Source of the DNA: Fervidobacterium thailandense
GTDB lineage: Bacteria; Thermotogota; Thermotogae; Thermotogales; Fervidobacteriaceae
Reading direction: 5' to 3'
Length of the DNA stretch: 64,000 nt
Assembly (NCBI RefSeq): GCF_001719065.1
Contig: NZ_LWAF01000010.1
Span: 1 to 64,000, forward strand
Below the pieces are notes generated by a model. The model worked only from the letters and a program-made list of their open reading frames with translations, ran no database searches and was not told the DNA's origin. The translations under genes were made by a program, and so were the position numbers. Shown in pieces: positions 16,990 through 25,308 of the stretch (its first letter is position 1; each line of letters starts with the position of its first letter).

Positions 16990-18324
16990 TTACTCTCCTA
17001 TCTTAAGAGCCCTGAACGAAGCACTCTTCCTCTCGAGCCACTTGATTGCCTCTTCGCTGGTTGGTGCTGTGTAAAGGTGATAAAGTATCTTGTGCTCTAC
17101 AACATCTCCGGCTTTGTACCTGTTGGGCATTTCTTCCTTCTTCGTTCCCCAAACAGGATACACATTTTCCGTTGCTGGATAAACGTTGAACTCGTCGGCC
17201 ACCCACTTGAAAATTCCTGTTCTGAATTCCAAGCTTTCGTAAACCCAGGTGTCACCCTCGAGCCACTTTTTGTAATCCGCGTACATTAAAGGAATCGTTG
17301 GCATGATCTCCGCAACACCCATTTTTGCTTTTGGTGAATAATTCGTTCTCCATCTCTCAGCCGATGCAAAGATATAAGTCGCACCCCAGAAGAGTGGTTT
17401 CATGCTTTGTCCGGCCGGGAAGATGATGTATGGCAATTTGTCAACCCAGGTGACGGCATTCCTCTCAAGCCAGTACTCGTACGGTGTAATACCGAGTTGA
17501 TCAGCCCACGAGAGTCTTCTGAAAACTGGGAGTATGTGGAGTGTGTCGTCGAACGCTGGAATCATTGGTCTTGTGATCATCGTTTGAAGTTTCATGATGT
17601 CAGCATAGTTGTAGAACTTAAACTGGTTGTTTACGAGGATATCACCGTTAGTGAATACGTAGATCATGAGTTCCTGAGAGAGACCGAAGAACTTATCCGA
17701 GAAGAGAACAGCCTGAATACCCACCGCAACAGGTCCAGGTGTGAGCACCTTCAAGGAAACGAGCCGTAGACCTGGGGTTGTTTCTTCATCATGCACTTTT
17801 CCAATGTCACCATCAACATAGTAGGTGGACCTTGACCATCCAGCTATTCTTGCGATACCTATCTCGCTAACAATGTCGGCTTTGACGTTCCCGAACTTTT
17901 TGATGTTCACAAGCCCTTTTTCCGTAACCTCGAATTCCAACGAACCGTCGACAGCTTTCACCAAGAAGCCGTTGCCAAATTTCTCAACGTTGAACGCTCT
18001 GGGATAGATCGTCGTCTTCGATGGTTTTACATCGGAAATTTCGATCCGCGTCTGACCGCTTGCCAGGAAGAGCAACGTGTCTGGACCGGAGATCCTGTTG
18101 TTACCATCGACGTCGTCGATTTGGTAAGGTACCTCTCTGTTACAACAAATGACCTTCAAACTCTCCCACACCGGTTCAAAGTCCTCGGGTAACAATTCAA
18201 GTAGTTCCGAGAATTTAACAACCACAGGTACTTGGATTTCCCCTGCCTTTACCGGAATCGACACCGTCTTCGCAAAGAGCGCAACGGAAAGTACCACCGC
18301 GATCAAAACCAGAATCCTTTTCAT
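16990..18324 (-). CDS. secreted protein of unknown function in the LacI glycan locus
   Basis: Protein of 444 residues with a clear signal peptide (MKRILVLIAVVLSVALFAK). The mature part is beta-rich. An early segment with CNREVPYQIDDVDGNNRISGPD resembles the calcium-like D-x-D-x-N loop seen in some secreted carbohydrate-active proteins, but I do not recognise a family. Aromatic residues are abundant (WADQLGITPYEYW, FWGATYIFASAERW), as in sugar-contacting proteins. It is the first gene of the minus-strand set and has its own promoter with LacI-type operators. It could be a lyase-associated or binding protein. The name MKRI start at 18324 follows GGGAGGTGTTGGC. Confidence 0.7.
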   Translation of the reverse strand: MKRILVLIAVVLSVALFAKTVSIPVKAGEIQVPVVVKFSELLELLPEDFEPVWESLKVICCNREVPYQIDDVDGNNRISGPDTLLFLASGQTRIEISDVKPSKTTIYPRAFNVEKFGNGFLVKAVDGSLEFEVTEKGLVNIKKFGNVKADIVSEIGIARIAGWSRSTYYVDGDIGKVHDEETTPGLRLVSLKVLTPGPVAVGIQAVLFSDKFFGLSQELMIYVFTNGDILVNNQFKFYNYADIMKLQTMITRPMIPAFDDTLHILPVFRRLSWADQLGITPYEYWLERNAVTWVDKLPYIIFPAGQSMKPLFWGATYIFASAERWRTNYSPKAKMGVAEIMPTIPLMYADYKKWLEGDTWVYESLEFRTGIFKWVADEFNVYPATENVYPVWGTKKEEMPNRYKAGDVVEHKILYHLYTAPTSEEAIKWLERKSASFRALKIGE

Positions 18325-18353
18325 ATGCCAACACCTCCCATGCTTCAGTTGTG

Positions 18354-18383
18354 TGTAAGCGTTACCATAGGTAAACGCTTACA
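18354..18383. promoter_or_regulatory. paired LacI-family operators at the minus-strand promoter
   Basis: GGTAAACGCTTACA at 18370-18383 is a full palindromic LacI-type site (centre CG). A second copy in opposite orientation, TGTAAGCGTTACC at 18354-18366, lacks one T. They cover the expected transcription start and early transcript of the gene starting at 18324, a position suited to repression. Confidence 0.8.
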
Positions 18384-18525
18384 TACGTATTATATAAAGA
18401 GAGGTTCGAATTTTTGTAAGCCATTTTTTCGGAATAAAATTAACATTTTCGTATAAAAAGTCCAATTAAAGTACAGACACGAAGTTTTTCTCAGATTTAC
18501 ATTGATTTTCATTTCTAAACATATA

Positions 18526-18554
18526 TTGGCACTTTTCTACCAGCTGCGTATAAT
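18526..18554 (+). promoter_or_regulatory. promoter of lacI-transporter-GH4-GH130 operon
   Basis: TTGGCA, 17 bases, TATAAT: a near-consensus housekeeping promoter. The start site would fall at about 18561, immediately before the operator at 18565. Confidence 0.85.
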
Positions 18555-18564
18555 TTATAGTGTA

Positions 18565-18578
18565 TGTAAGCGTTTACC
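18565..18578 (+). promoter_or_regulatory. LacI-family operator, autoregulatory
   Basis: TGTAAGCGTTTACC, the reverse complement of the site at 18370-18383. It lies just after the predicted start site of the lacI transcript, so the regulator probably represses its own operon. Confidence 0.85.
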
Positions 18579-18633
18579 TATAAATAAAATTAAGGACATC
18601 GTGATGTCGAAACCGTTTGGGGGTGGAGTTTTG

Positions 18634-19599
18634 ATGGTCTCAATCGAGGATGTTGCGAAAGAAGCTGGAGTATCAATAGCGACGGTTTCAAGAGTTTTGA
18701 ACGGTAGCGGTTACGTCTCGGAGGAAACCGAGCTTAGAGTTTTGCAAGCCATGAGAAAACTTGGATACAAACCGTCATTAACAGCAAGAGTGCTCGCGAA
18801 AAAAAGGGTTTTCAACGTTGGTGTGCTTATCAGCACGAGAATTTCCGAACTTTTGCCAACGGAGCTTGGTGAGTTTTACAGGATCATGATCTCGGCCATT
18901 GAGAATTCAGCCGAGATATACAGGTTGAACGTAAGAATCGTAAACTTTGAAGCCGAGGAAATCCCAAAGATGGATGGTTACATAATCGTGGGAAGTGACA
19001 TGGAGAAGGAACAAGTTGAAAGTTTGGCCAAGTCTTCCAGAGTTGTTCTACTGGACCATTACATTGAAGGTCTAAGGATCGACTCCATCGTCAGCGATGG
19101 TTACGATGGTGTTTACTTCGTCACAGAACTTGCCATCTCAAGTGGTTTTAATACCATTGCACACCTGCATGGTCCTTTAAAGTACTTCGGATTCCGTGAC
19201 AGATACAACGGCTACATCGCCGCGATGACAAAGCACGGAAGATTACCACTAACAATGGAATACGATGAATTGCATGAGGATGTCGACACGGCATTAAAAA
19301 AACTTTTCAGGGATAGAAAACCAGACCTGATAATATGTTCCAACGATGTTATCGCACTGCAAGCGTTGAAGAAGCTACAAGAATGGGGAATGAGGATTCC
19401 CGAAGATGTAAGTATCATCGGATTCGACGACATTCCATCAGCCGCGAAGAACAACTTATCCACTTTACGAGTCCAGAAGTCGGAGATGGGATTGAACGCG
19501 GTGAAGAGACTGTTTGAACTACTGAACCATCAAAGCACACATCCTTATAAACAATGTGTGTACGCTACTTACGTGAAACGCGGGTCATCTCTTGTGTGA
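18634..19599 (+). CDS. LacI-family transcriptional regulator of the glycan locus
   Basis: About 321 residues from the ATG at 18634 (GGGTGGAG upstream); an open frame upstream covers the promoter and is not used. Residues 1-50 hold the LacI helix-turn-helix and hinge helix: VSIEDVAKEAGVSIATVSRVLN, then YKPSLTARVLAKKR. The rest is a periplasmic-binding-protein-like effector domain ending in the typical DVSIIGFDDIPSAAKNNLSTL segment. It most likely binds the three TGTAAGCGTTTACC-type sites at 18354-18578 and releases DNA on sensing a transported oligosaccharide. It is 30 bases upstream of the transporter genes. Confidence 0.93.
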   Translation: MVSIEDVAKEAGVSIATVSRVLNGSGYVSEETELRVLQAMRKLGYKPSLTARVLAKKRVFNVGVLISTRISELLPTELGEFYRIMISAIENSAEIYRLNVRIVNFEAEEIPKMDGYIIVGSDMEKEQVESLAKSSRVVLLDHYIEGLRIDSIVSDGYDGVYFVTELAISSGFNTIAHLHGPLKYFGFRDRYNGYIAAMTKHGRLPLTMEYDELHEDVDTALKKLFRDRKPDLIICSNDVIALQALKKLQEWGMRIPEDVSIIGFDDIPSAAKNNLSTLRVQKSEMGLNAVKRLFELLNHQSTHPYKQCVYATYVKRGSSLV

Positions 19600-19629
19600 C
19601 CTGTGAACCTTTCAAGGGAGGTGCCTAGT

Positions 19630-20889
19630 ATGGTGATTCTCAGAAGGATGGTTGCGCTGATATTGGTACTCTCGGTGGTGTTCGGTCTTGCCCAAGTCAG
19701 GTTGAAGTTTTGGACAGCACCTAACCCGCTTCAGGAGGAGTTCTGGAAAGCCGTTATCACCGAATGGAACAAACAACGCCCCGACATCCAAATCGAAGTT
19801 CAAACGATCCCAGCTGCCGGAAGTTCGGAGGAAGCTATACTCACCGCGATAGCTTCCGGAAACGCCCCTGATTTTAGCGAAAACATCTTCAGTGGTTTCG
19901 CGGCCCAACTTGCCGACATAGGAGCCCTGTATCCATTTGATAACTTCGGTGCCGATTTCCAAAAACTCGTGGAGACCAGAAGGATGAAGAACATCATTGA
20001 GAAATGGAAGATCAAGGGTAAGTACTACGTCTTTCCGATCTACTCCAACCCCATGCTCTTCTGGTGGCGCGGCGATTTGCTCAGGCAACTCGGATATACC
20101 ACTCCCCCCAGAACTTACGAAGAAATCTACGAGCTCAGCAAGAAATTTGCCGACGGTAAGAAAAAATTCACCATGCAAGTGATTGCAGGTAGGAACTGGT
20201 GGGACAGATGGTTCGACTTCATCACGTATTACTACGCGGCCAGCGGTGGCAACGCTTACATCGACCCGGTCCGCAGGAGAGTTAACTTTGGTGATGCTGC
20301 GGGTGAAAAGGTAGCAACCTTTATTTACAACATGTTCCAGAACAAATACACGGCTGTGGAACTTGGAGATAACCCGTTCTACAAAGGAGTAATACTCGCA
20401 AAAGTAACCGGACCTTGGGAAATCAACTGGGCACTCCAGACATTCCCGAACGTGATGCCCAACGTGATCATCACTCCACCTCCGGTTCCGGGGGATTATC
20501 CGAAGGACAGGCCAATCTACACGTTCGCCGACAGTAAGGGTATCGTAATCTACAATACCTGTAAAAATCCAAAGGCCGTTTTTGAATTCCTGAACTGGGT
20601 ATTCTCGAACGTCCAAAACGACGTTCTGTGGATCGAGAAAACGAAGATGCCACCGGCACGTGAGGACCTTGCAACTAATCCAGCGTTCGCGAAGTTCATG
20701 GAAGATAGATTCTTTAAAGCTTACGCCAGCCACGTTCCGTACGCGGTACCACCGGCACTCATCGATAAGACCATCGACGTTCAGCAAGCTATGACAACCT
20801 ACTTGATCGAACCGTTGATGTACCTAAGAGGTAAACCATCGGACATTCTAAAACGCGCTGTCTCGGAGATCAATAAGCTGTTGTTCTAA
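19630..20889 (+). CDS. sugar ABC transporter substrate-binding protein
   Basis: About 419 residues from the ATG at 19630 (GGAGGTG upstream). A signal peptide (VALILVLSVVFGLA) precedes a family 1 extracellular solute-binding fold: LKFWTAPNPLQEEFWKAVITEWN and AIASGNAPDF are typical. There is no lipobox cysteine, as commonly seen in this bacterial order. Tryptophan-rich segments (GRNWWDRWFDF, VTGPWEINW) suit a carbohydrate pocket. It should capture an oligosaccharide in the periplasm for the two permeases that follow. A hairpin after the gene would keep its expression above that of the permeases. Confidence 0.92.
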   Translation: MVILRRMVALILVLSVVFGLAQVRLKFWTAPNPLQEEFWKAVITEWNKQRPDIQIEVQTIPAAGSSEEAILTAIASGNAPDFSENIFSGFAAQLADIGALYPFDNFGADFQKLVETRRMKNIIEKWKIKGKYYVFPIYSNPMLFWWRGDLLRQLGYTTPPRTYEEIYELSKKFADGKKKFTMQVIAGRNWWDRWFDFITYYYAASGGNAYIDPVRRRVNFGDAAGEKVATFIYNMFQNKYTAVELGDNPFYKGVILAKVTGPWEINWALQTFPNVMPNVIITPPPVPGDYPKDRPIYTFADSKGIVIYNTCKNPKAVFEFLNWVFSNVQNDVLWIEKTKMPPAREDLATNPAFAKFMEDRFFKAYASHVPYAVPPALIDKTIDVQQAMTTYLIEPLMYLRGKPSDILKRAVSEINKLLF

Positions 20890-20917
20890 AATAGACGTGT
20901 GCTTCCGGAAACTTGAG

Positions 20918-20952
20918 CGGGCGTGGATGCCCGTCCGCGCCCGTTTTGTTTT
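20918..20952 (+). terminator. internal terminator/attenuator between binding protein and permeases
   Basis: CGGGCGTGGA pairs with TCCGCGCCCG (one G-T pair) around a six-base loop, followed by TTTTGTTTT. Downstream genes clearly belong to the same operon, so it is expected to be partial. Confidence 0.8.
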
Positions 20953-20988
20953 ACATCTCTTAAGACCCCGTGGTGGGAGTGATAGTGA

Positions 20989-21864
20989 ATGAAAAGACTT
21001 GGTTGGAAGGAAAGAGCGTTCGGTTATTCGGCCGTAATTCCCTACTTAGCCTACACAGCCGTCTTTTGGGGATACCCGTTTGTTTGGATGATCGTCCTTG
21101 CGTTCACCAAGTGGAATTATTTTGCAAAACCAAAGTTCGTCGGGATTATGAATTTTGTGAATACGTTCACCGATCGTATGTTCTGGCGCATAGTTTTGAA
21201 CACGCTAAACTTCCTCGCGTTTTTGATTCCTATGGTTTTGACTGCATCTCTACTTTTCGCGCTCGCGCTAACGAAGGTTAAGTTCGGTAAGACGTTTATT
21301 ATGCTTAGCTTCTTACTTGCAAACGTTTCTTCAGGTGTTGCCTATTCGTTGCTGTTCTCAAATTTGTTTGCCGTTAACGGTCCCATCAATCGGTTCTTAG
21401 ACTCCGTGTTTGGATTCACAATTCCCTGGTTCAGCAACCCTGAGCTTGCGGTGTTTTCAATATGTCTGATAATCACCTGGAAGTTCATGGGATACTACGG
21501 ACTCATATTGTATGCCGGACTTTTGAGCATCCCGCAATCGATTTACGAAGCGGCACAGCTTGATGGAGCAACTAAGAGCACGATTTTCTGGAAAATCACG
21601 TTACCGTTACTCAATCCTTCCCTTATAACGGTCACAATCTTGGCCACGACACTCACGTTCGGTATCTTCACCGAACCTTACATGATCACCGGTGGAGGAC
21701 CGATGAACAGGACGATGACGTTCTTGGTGTACATGTACGACACTGCATTCAAGCGCATAAATCCATCTTACGCAACGACAATCGCCATCGTGACCGCGGC
21801 AATGAGCTATGGTCTTGTGATGTTAATAAGAAAACTGTTCGAAAAGGAAGTGACCTTCGTATGA
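20989..21864 (+). CDS. sugar ABC transporter permease 1
   Basis: Protein of 291 residues with six hydrophobic segments, of the CUT1 MalF-like type. The ATPase-contacting EAA loop is EAAQLDGATKSTIFWKITLPLL at residues about 185-206. The gene follows the binding protein and overlaps the next permease by four bases (ATGA). No ATPase gene is in the locus; a shared MsmK/MalK-type ATPase elsewhere is inferred. Confidence 0.93.
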   Translation: MKRLGWKERAFGYSAVIPYLAYTAVFWGYPFVWMIVLAFTKWNYFAKPKFVGIMNFVNTFTDRMFWRIVLNTLNFLAFLIPMVLTASLLFALALTKVKFGKTFIMLSFLLANVSSGVAYSLLFSNLFAVNGPINRFLDSVFGFTIPWFSNPELAVFSICLIITWKFMGYYGLILYAGLLSIPQSIYEAAQLDGATKSTIFWKITLPLLNPSLITVTILATTLTFGIFTEPYMITGGGPMNRTMTFLVYMYDTAFKRINPSYATTIAIVTAAMSYGLVMLIRKLFEKEVTFV

Positions 21865-22685
21865 GAAGGGAAAAAATCAATTCGATCATCATTACAGTTG
21901 TTATGCTTGCACTTGCCATCGTTTGGATTTATCCGTACGTTTGGCTCGTGCTTTCATCTTTCAAACCTGTAGAAGATATCTACACGAGGTTCTGGCCAAG
22001 GAAATTGACCCTCGAACACTACAAGTTTATCCTGGAGGCTTCCGAACGCCTCCACAGACCGTTTGTCAGGGCCTTCTTAAACAGCTTGTTCGTCACTGTG
22101 ACGGTTACGTTCTCGGTCGTTGTTACTTCCGCACTGCTGGGATACGTGATTTCAAAGATAGAATTCGGACTCGGAAAGGCAATCTTTAACTTTATCTTGT
22201 ACCAGATGCTATTCCCCGGGTTCATGTTCATAATCCCAATGTTCGTGCTCATACGGAACCTGGGCTGGCTCAACACGTACAGGGCCTTGATCGTACCGTC
22301 TCTCATCAGTTCTTGGGGAATGTTTATGTTCGCTCAGTCTTACAAATCCATTCCAAAGGACTACATCGAAGCTGCAAGAATCGATGGCGCAAACGAACTA
22401 TGGATAGCCTTTAAGGTGATGTTCCCACTTGCCAGCTCGACTGCATCGATCGTCGGCTTGTTCACGTTCATAGGTACCTGGGACAACTTCATGTGGCCAC
22501 TGATGGTTATCAGGGACTACAACAAGATGCCACTTTCCGTCTTGCTTGCAAGTTTTAACCACGAATACGCTGGTTACGTGGGACCCGTTTTGGCCGGTGC
22601 CGTGATCCAAACACTGCCGATGCTTATAATTTTCCTTGCTTTGAGGAAATTCTTCCTGCAAGGTATCTCGATCACACTGAAATGA
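21861..22685 (+). CDS. sugar ABC transporter permease 2
   Basis: Protein of 274 residues of the MalG-like type, with six membrane segments. The start region IVWIYPYVWLVLSSFKP is typical for this family, and the EAA loop is EAARIDGANELWIAFKVMFPL at residues about 170-190. It pairs with the preceding permease to form the channel for the bound sugar. Confidence 0.94.
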   Translation: MRREKINSIIITVVMLALAIVWIYPYVWLVLSSFKPVEDIYTRFWPRKLTLEHYKFILEASERLHRPFVRAFLNSLFVTVTVTFSVVVTSALLGYVISKIEFGLGKAIFNFILYQMLFPGFMFIIPMFVLIRNLGWLNTYRALIVPSLISSWGMFMFAQSYKSIPKDYIEAARIDGANELWIAFKVMFPLASSTASIVGLFTFIGTWDNFMWPLMVIRDYNKMPLSVLLASFNHEYAGYVGPVLAGAVIQTLPMLIIFLALRKFFLQGISITLK

Positions 22686-22717
22686 AGCGTTAATTTAACC
22701 CAAAGGAGGTTTGAAAA

Positions 22718-24139
22718 ATGGCCAATCTACGTATAAGTATCATTGGAGCCGGAAGTGCCGTGTTTTCCATGAGAATCGTTTCAGACCTCTGTAAGATGCC
22801 GAAACTCTCCGGTACAGAGGTTGTTCTCATGGACATTGACGAGGAGAGGCTCGAGAACTTCCTCGTTCTTGCAAGAGAACTTACCGAGTTCTTCGGTGCT
22901 AACTTAAAATTTGAAAAGACCTTATCGCTTCGAAAAGCGATAGAAGGTGCCGATTTCGTAATTAACACGGCACTTGCTGGTGGACACGAATACCTCAACA
23001 AGGTTAGGGCTATAGGTGAGAAATACGGATACTACAGGGGAATCGATGCGCAAAATTATAACTTCGTAACGGATTACCTGAACTTGACCAACTGGAACCA
23101 GATGACGCTATTTTTGAAGATCGCTAATCTCATCAAGGAACTGGCTCCAAACGCTTGGTATCTCCAGGCTGCGAATCCCGTTTTGGAGGGTACGACACTC
23201 GTATCGACGGAAACGGGTATAAAGATGGTGGGATTCTGCCACGGCCATTTTTCGGTGGAAACGTTAGCCGAGTTAGTTGGTGTTAAAGATTACGAATGGC
23301 AGGTTGCCGGTGTAAACCACGGTATCTGGCTGACAAAATTCGAATCGCGTGATGGAAAGAATCTGTACGAAGAGCTGGTAAAGTACGCGGACAAGCCACA
23401 CAAACCCTCCACACCTTTCGACGACCAACTCTCTCCCGTAGCATGGGATATGTACCGCACGTACGGCCTTTTCCCGATAGGAGACACCGTTCGCAACTCG
23501 ACGTGGAAGTACCACAGGAATCTCGAGACCAAGAAGCGATGGTATGGAGAACCTTGGGGTGGAGCGGATTCGGAGCTCGGATGGGAATGGTACGTCAGTC
23601 AGCTGAACGCTGTGGTGAACATGATAGAACTCTTCGCAAAGGCGGTCAAAAATGGTCAAAAGCTGACGAACGCAAAAGATGTAGTGCTCAACGCAATTCC
23701 GCACGCGAGTGAAGAGTGGAAAAACCTGATTGCGGATTTACTCGATCCCTCAAAACTTAGCCGTGAACAACATGTGCCGTTCATAGATAGTGTTGTTAAC
23801 AGTGAACGTAGAAGATTCGTAGTTAACGTTCTGAACAACGGAAAGATTAAGGGACTCGATGATGATATTGCCGTAGAGGTCTGTGCGTACGTTGAGGGTG
23901 AAAAATTCGAGTTCGAGGAGGTTTCGTTGCCCAAGAGGGTTCTCGAATGGTATTTGAAACCCAGGACACTTCTTGCAAAACAAGCACTCGAGGTCTTCAA
24001 AACTAAAAACCTGAAACTCCTTGAGGACATCTTGGAGAGGGATCCGAGAACAAAGAGCAGCGAACAAGTAAGAAAGGTAATAGATGAGCTCTATCCCATC
24101 ATGCTGAAAGAACAGAAAAAAGTGGAAGAACAAGAGTGA
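22718..24139 (+). CDS. GH4 family glycosidase, CHG subgroup (alpha-glucuronidase/galacturonidase-like)
   Basis: Protein of 473 residues. The N-terminal Rossmann motif ISIIGAGSAVFS binds NAD+; NP at residues 153-154 and the Cys-His pair in GFCHGHF (Cys174, His175) are the GH4 cofactor and manganese-site features. Family 4 enzymes cleave by transient oxidation and elimination, using NAD+ and Mn2+, in the cytoplasm. The four-residue motif after the strand sorts subgroups, and CHG is known from alpha-glucuronidase and alpha-galacturonidase members, whereas alpha-glucosidases have CHE and alpha-galactosidases CHS. The exact substrate is therefore uncertain, but a uronic acid residue is suggested. 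A GGAGGT site precedes the ATG. Confidence 0.9.
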   Translation: MANLRISIIGAGSAVFSMRIVSDLCKMPKLSGTEVVLMDIDEERLENFLVLARELTEFFGANLKFEKTLSLRKAIEGADFVINTALAGGHEYLNKVRAIGEKYGYYRGIDAQNYNFVTDYLNLTNWNQMTLFLKIANLIKELAPNAWYLQAANPVLEGTTLVSTETGIKMVGFCHGHFSVETLAELVGVKDYEWQVAGVNHGIWLTKFESRDGKNLYEELVKYADKPHKPSTPFDDQLSPVAWDMYRTYGLFPIGDTVRNSTWKYHRNLETKKRWYGEPWGGADSELGWEWYVSQLNAVVNMIELFAKAVKNGQKLTNAKDVVLNAIPHASEEWKNLIADLLDPSKLSREQHVPFIDSVVNSERRRFVVNVLNNGKIKGLDDDIAVEVCAYVEGEKFEFEEVSLPKRVLEWYLKPRTLLAKQALEVFKTKNLKLLEDILERDPRTKSSEQVRKVIDELYPIMLKEQKKVEEQE

Positions 24140-24155
24140 AGGAGGTTGTGAGAGC

Positions 24156-25043
24156 ATGGAGCTGAAACTCGAAAGACACCCACTTAACCCGATACTTGCA
24201 CCCGTACCTGGTCACATCTGGGAGGACAAGTTCGTCTTCAACTGCGCCGTAGTTTACGATGGAGAACTCTTCCACATGCTCTACAGAGCACAGGGACAAG
24301 ACATGGTTTCTCGCATCGGGTACGCGGTAAGCACGGACGGTGTGAGGTTTAACAGGTTAGAAAAACCAGTTTTTAGCCCAGCCTCCCAGGATGAGCTCTA
24401 CGGTGTTGAGGATCCACGCATCACAAAAATAGGTGATAGGTACTACATGCTCTACACCGCTTACTCTCCAAAAGGGCCGAGGGTGGCAATGGCATCAACT
24501 AAGAATTTCATAACCTGGGAGCGTTACGGAATAGTCATCAAAGACGAAATCGACAATAAAGATGCGGCACTTTTCCCGGAAAAGATAAACGGTCGGTACG
24601 TTATGATCCACAGATTTCCACCTGACATCTGGTTTGCATACTCGGATGATCTGATCCACTGGGGAGATTACGTAAAGATAGCAGGTCCAAGACAGGGGTA
24701 CTGGGACAACTTGAAGATCGGTGCCGGTGCGCCTCCAATCAAAACACCGTATGGCTGGCTCCTGCTCTATCATGGTGTAGAAGATGCACCAAGGCCCATC
24801 TACAGACTCGGATTTATGTTACTCGACTTGAACGACCCAACCAAGGTGCTTAAACGCAGTGAAGAACCCATTCTTGAGCCTGAGGAAGAATGGGAAATCT
24901 TCGGAGGAGTACCCAACGTAGTCTTCAGCGACGCGATGGTCGAGTACAAAGGAAAATACTACGTATACTACGGAGCAGCCGACAATTACATCGCACTTGC
25001 AACGATAGATGTGGAAAAAGTGCTCGAGTGGTGCAGGAAGTGA
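24156..25043 (+). CDS. GH130 family glycoside phosphorylase (mannoside type)
   Basis: Protein of 295 residues with the five-bladed propeller pattern of GH130: NPILAPVPGHIWEDKFVFNCAVVYDGE, YRAQGQD, VEDPRITKIGDRYYMLYTAY, and YHGVEDAPRPIYRLG. These enzymes phosphorolyse or hydrolyse beta-mannosides, giving mannose 1-phosphate when they act as phosphorylases. The general-acid aspartate of the family corresponds to VEDPR. It is the last gene of the LacI operon, 17 bases after the GH4 gene, and has no signal peptide, so it acts on imported oligosaccharides. Arabinan- or other-sugar specificity within the family cannot be excluded. Confidence 0.9.
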   Translation: MELKLERHPLNPILAPVPGHIWEDKFVFNCAVVYDGELFHMLYRAQGQDMVSRIGYAVSTDGVRFNRLEKPVFSPASQDELYGVEDPRITKIGDRYYMLYTAYSPKGPRVAMASTKNFITWERYGIVIKDEIDNKDAALFPEKINGRYVMIHRFPPDIWFAYSDDLIHWGDYVKIAGPRQGYWDNLKIGAGAPPIKTPYGWLLLYHGVEDAPRPIYRLGFMLLDLNDPTKVLKRSEEPILEPEEEWEIFGGVPNVVFSDAMVEYKGKYYVYYGAADNYIALATIDVEKVLEWCRK

Positions 25044-25057
25044 TAGTGTGAACATCG

Positions 25058-25098
25058 ACGGTTCCGGCAAATAATGCACCGGAACCGTTTCCAATTTT
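25058..25098 (+). terminator. terminator of the LacI glycan operon
   Basis: ACGGTTCCGG at 25058-25067 pairs perfectly with CCGGAACCGT at 25079-25088, followed by TTCCAATTTT. Confidence 0.85.
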
Positions 25099-25165
25099 CC
25101 AAAGAAGAATTCAAACCCGACCGATTATTACGAAGATGTGGGTTATTTTCCATCTTTTCACGATA

Positions 25166-25174
25166 TGGTATACT
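25166..25174 (+). promoter_or_regulatory. extended -10 promoter before the HD-GYP gene
   Basis: TGG followed by TATACT at 25169-25174; no good -35. It lies about 50 bases before the TTG at 25225 that would be the natural start of the HD-GYP reading frame. Confidence 0.5.
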
Positions 25175-25308
25175 TGTACTGGTTACCTGAGATGTCGCGC
25201 CCCATCGAAAGGTCGGGTGACAATTTGAAGGAAGTAAAGAGTCGTATCAGCTTTTCGGAGTTTGCCAAGTGAAAGATATACTACATACTCCTACCACTGA
25301 TCATCGCC

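Larger units (their letters stand above)
18325..18633. promoter_or_regulatory. divergent control region of the LacI glycan locus
   Basis: About 310 bases between the divergent secreted gene and lacI. The minus-strand promoter has TATAAT (plus ATTATA at 18389-18394) with a weak -35. The plus-strand promoter has TTGGCA at 18526-18531 and TATAAT at 18549-18554 with exact 17-base spacing. Operators lie just downstream of each -10. The middle (18400-18520) is AT-rich with no other feature seen. Confidence 0.8.

Noticed and set aside
19612-20787. Long 391-residue reading frame on the minus strand opposite the binding protein
   Set aside because: It lies within a clear solute-binding protein gene on the other strand and has no ribosome site or recognisable domain; it is a by-product of codon bias.
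25270-25272. TGA as a selenocysteine codon
   Set aside because: The position is between lysines before a membrane helix, with no cysteine expected in the family and no hairpin like a SECIS element recognised. A nonsense change or late start is simpler.
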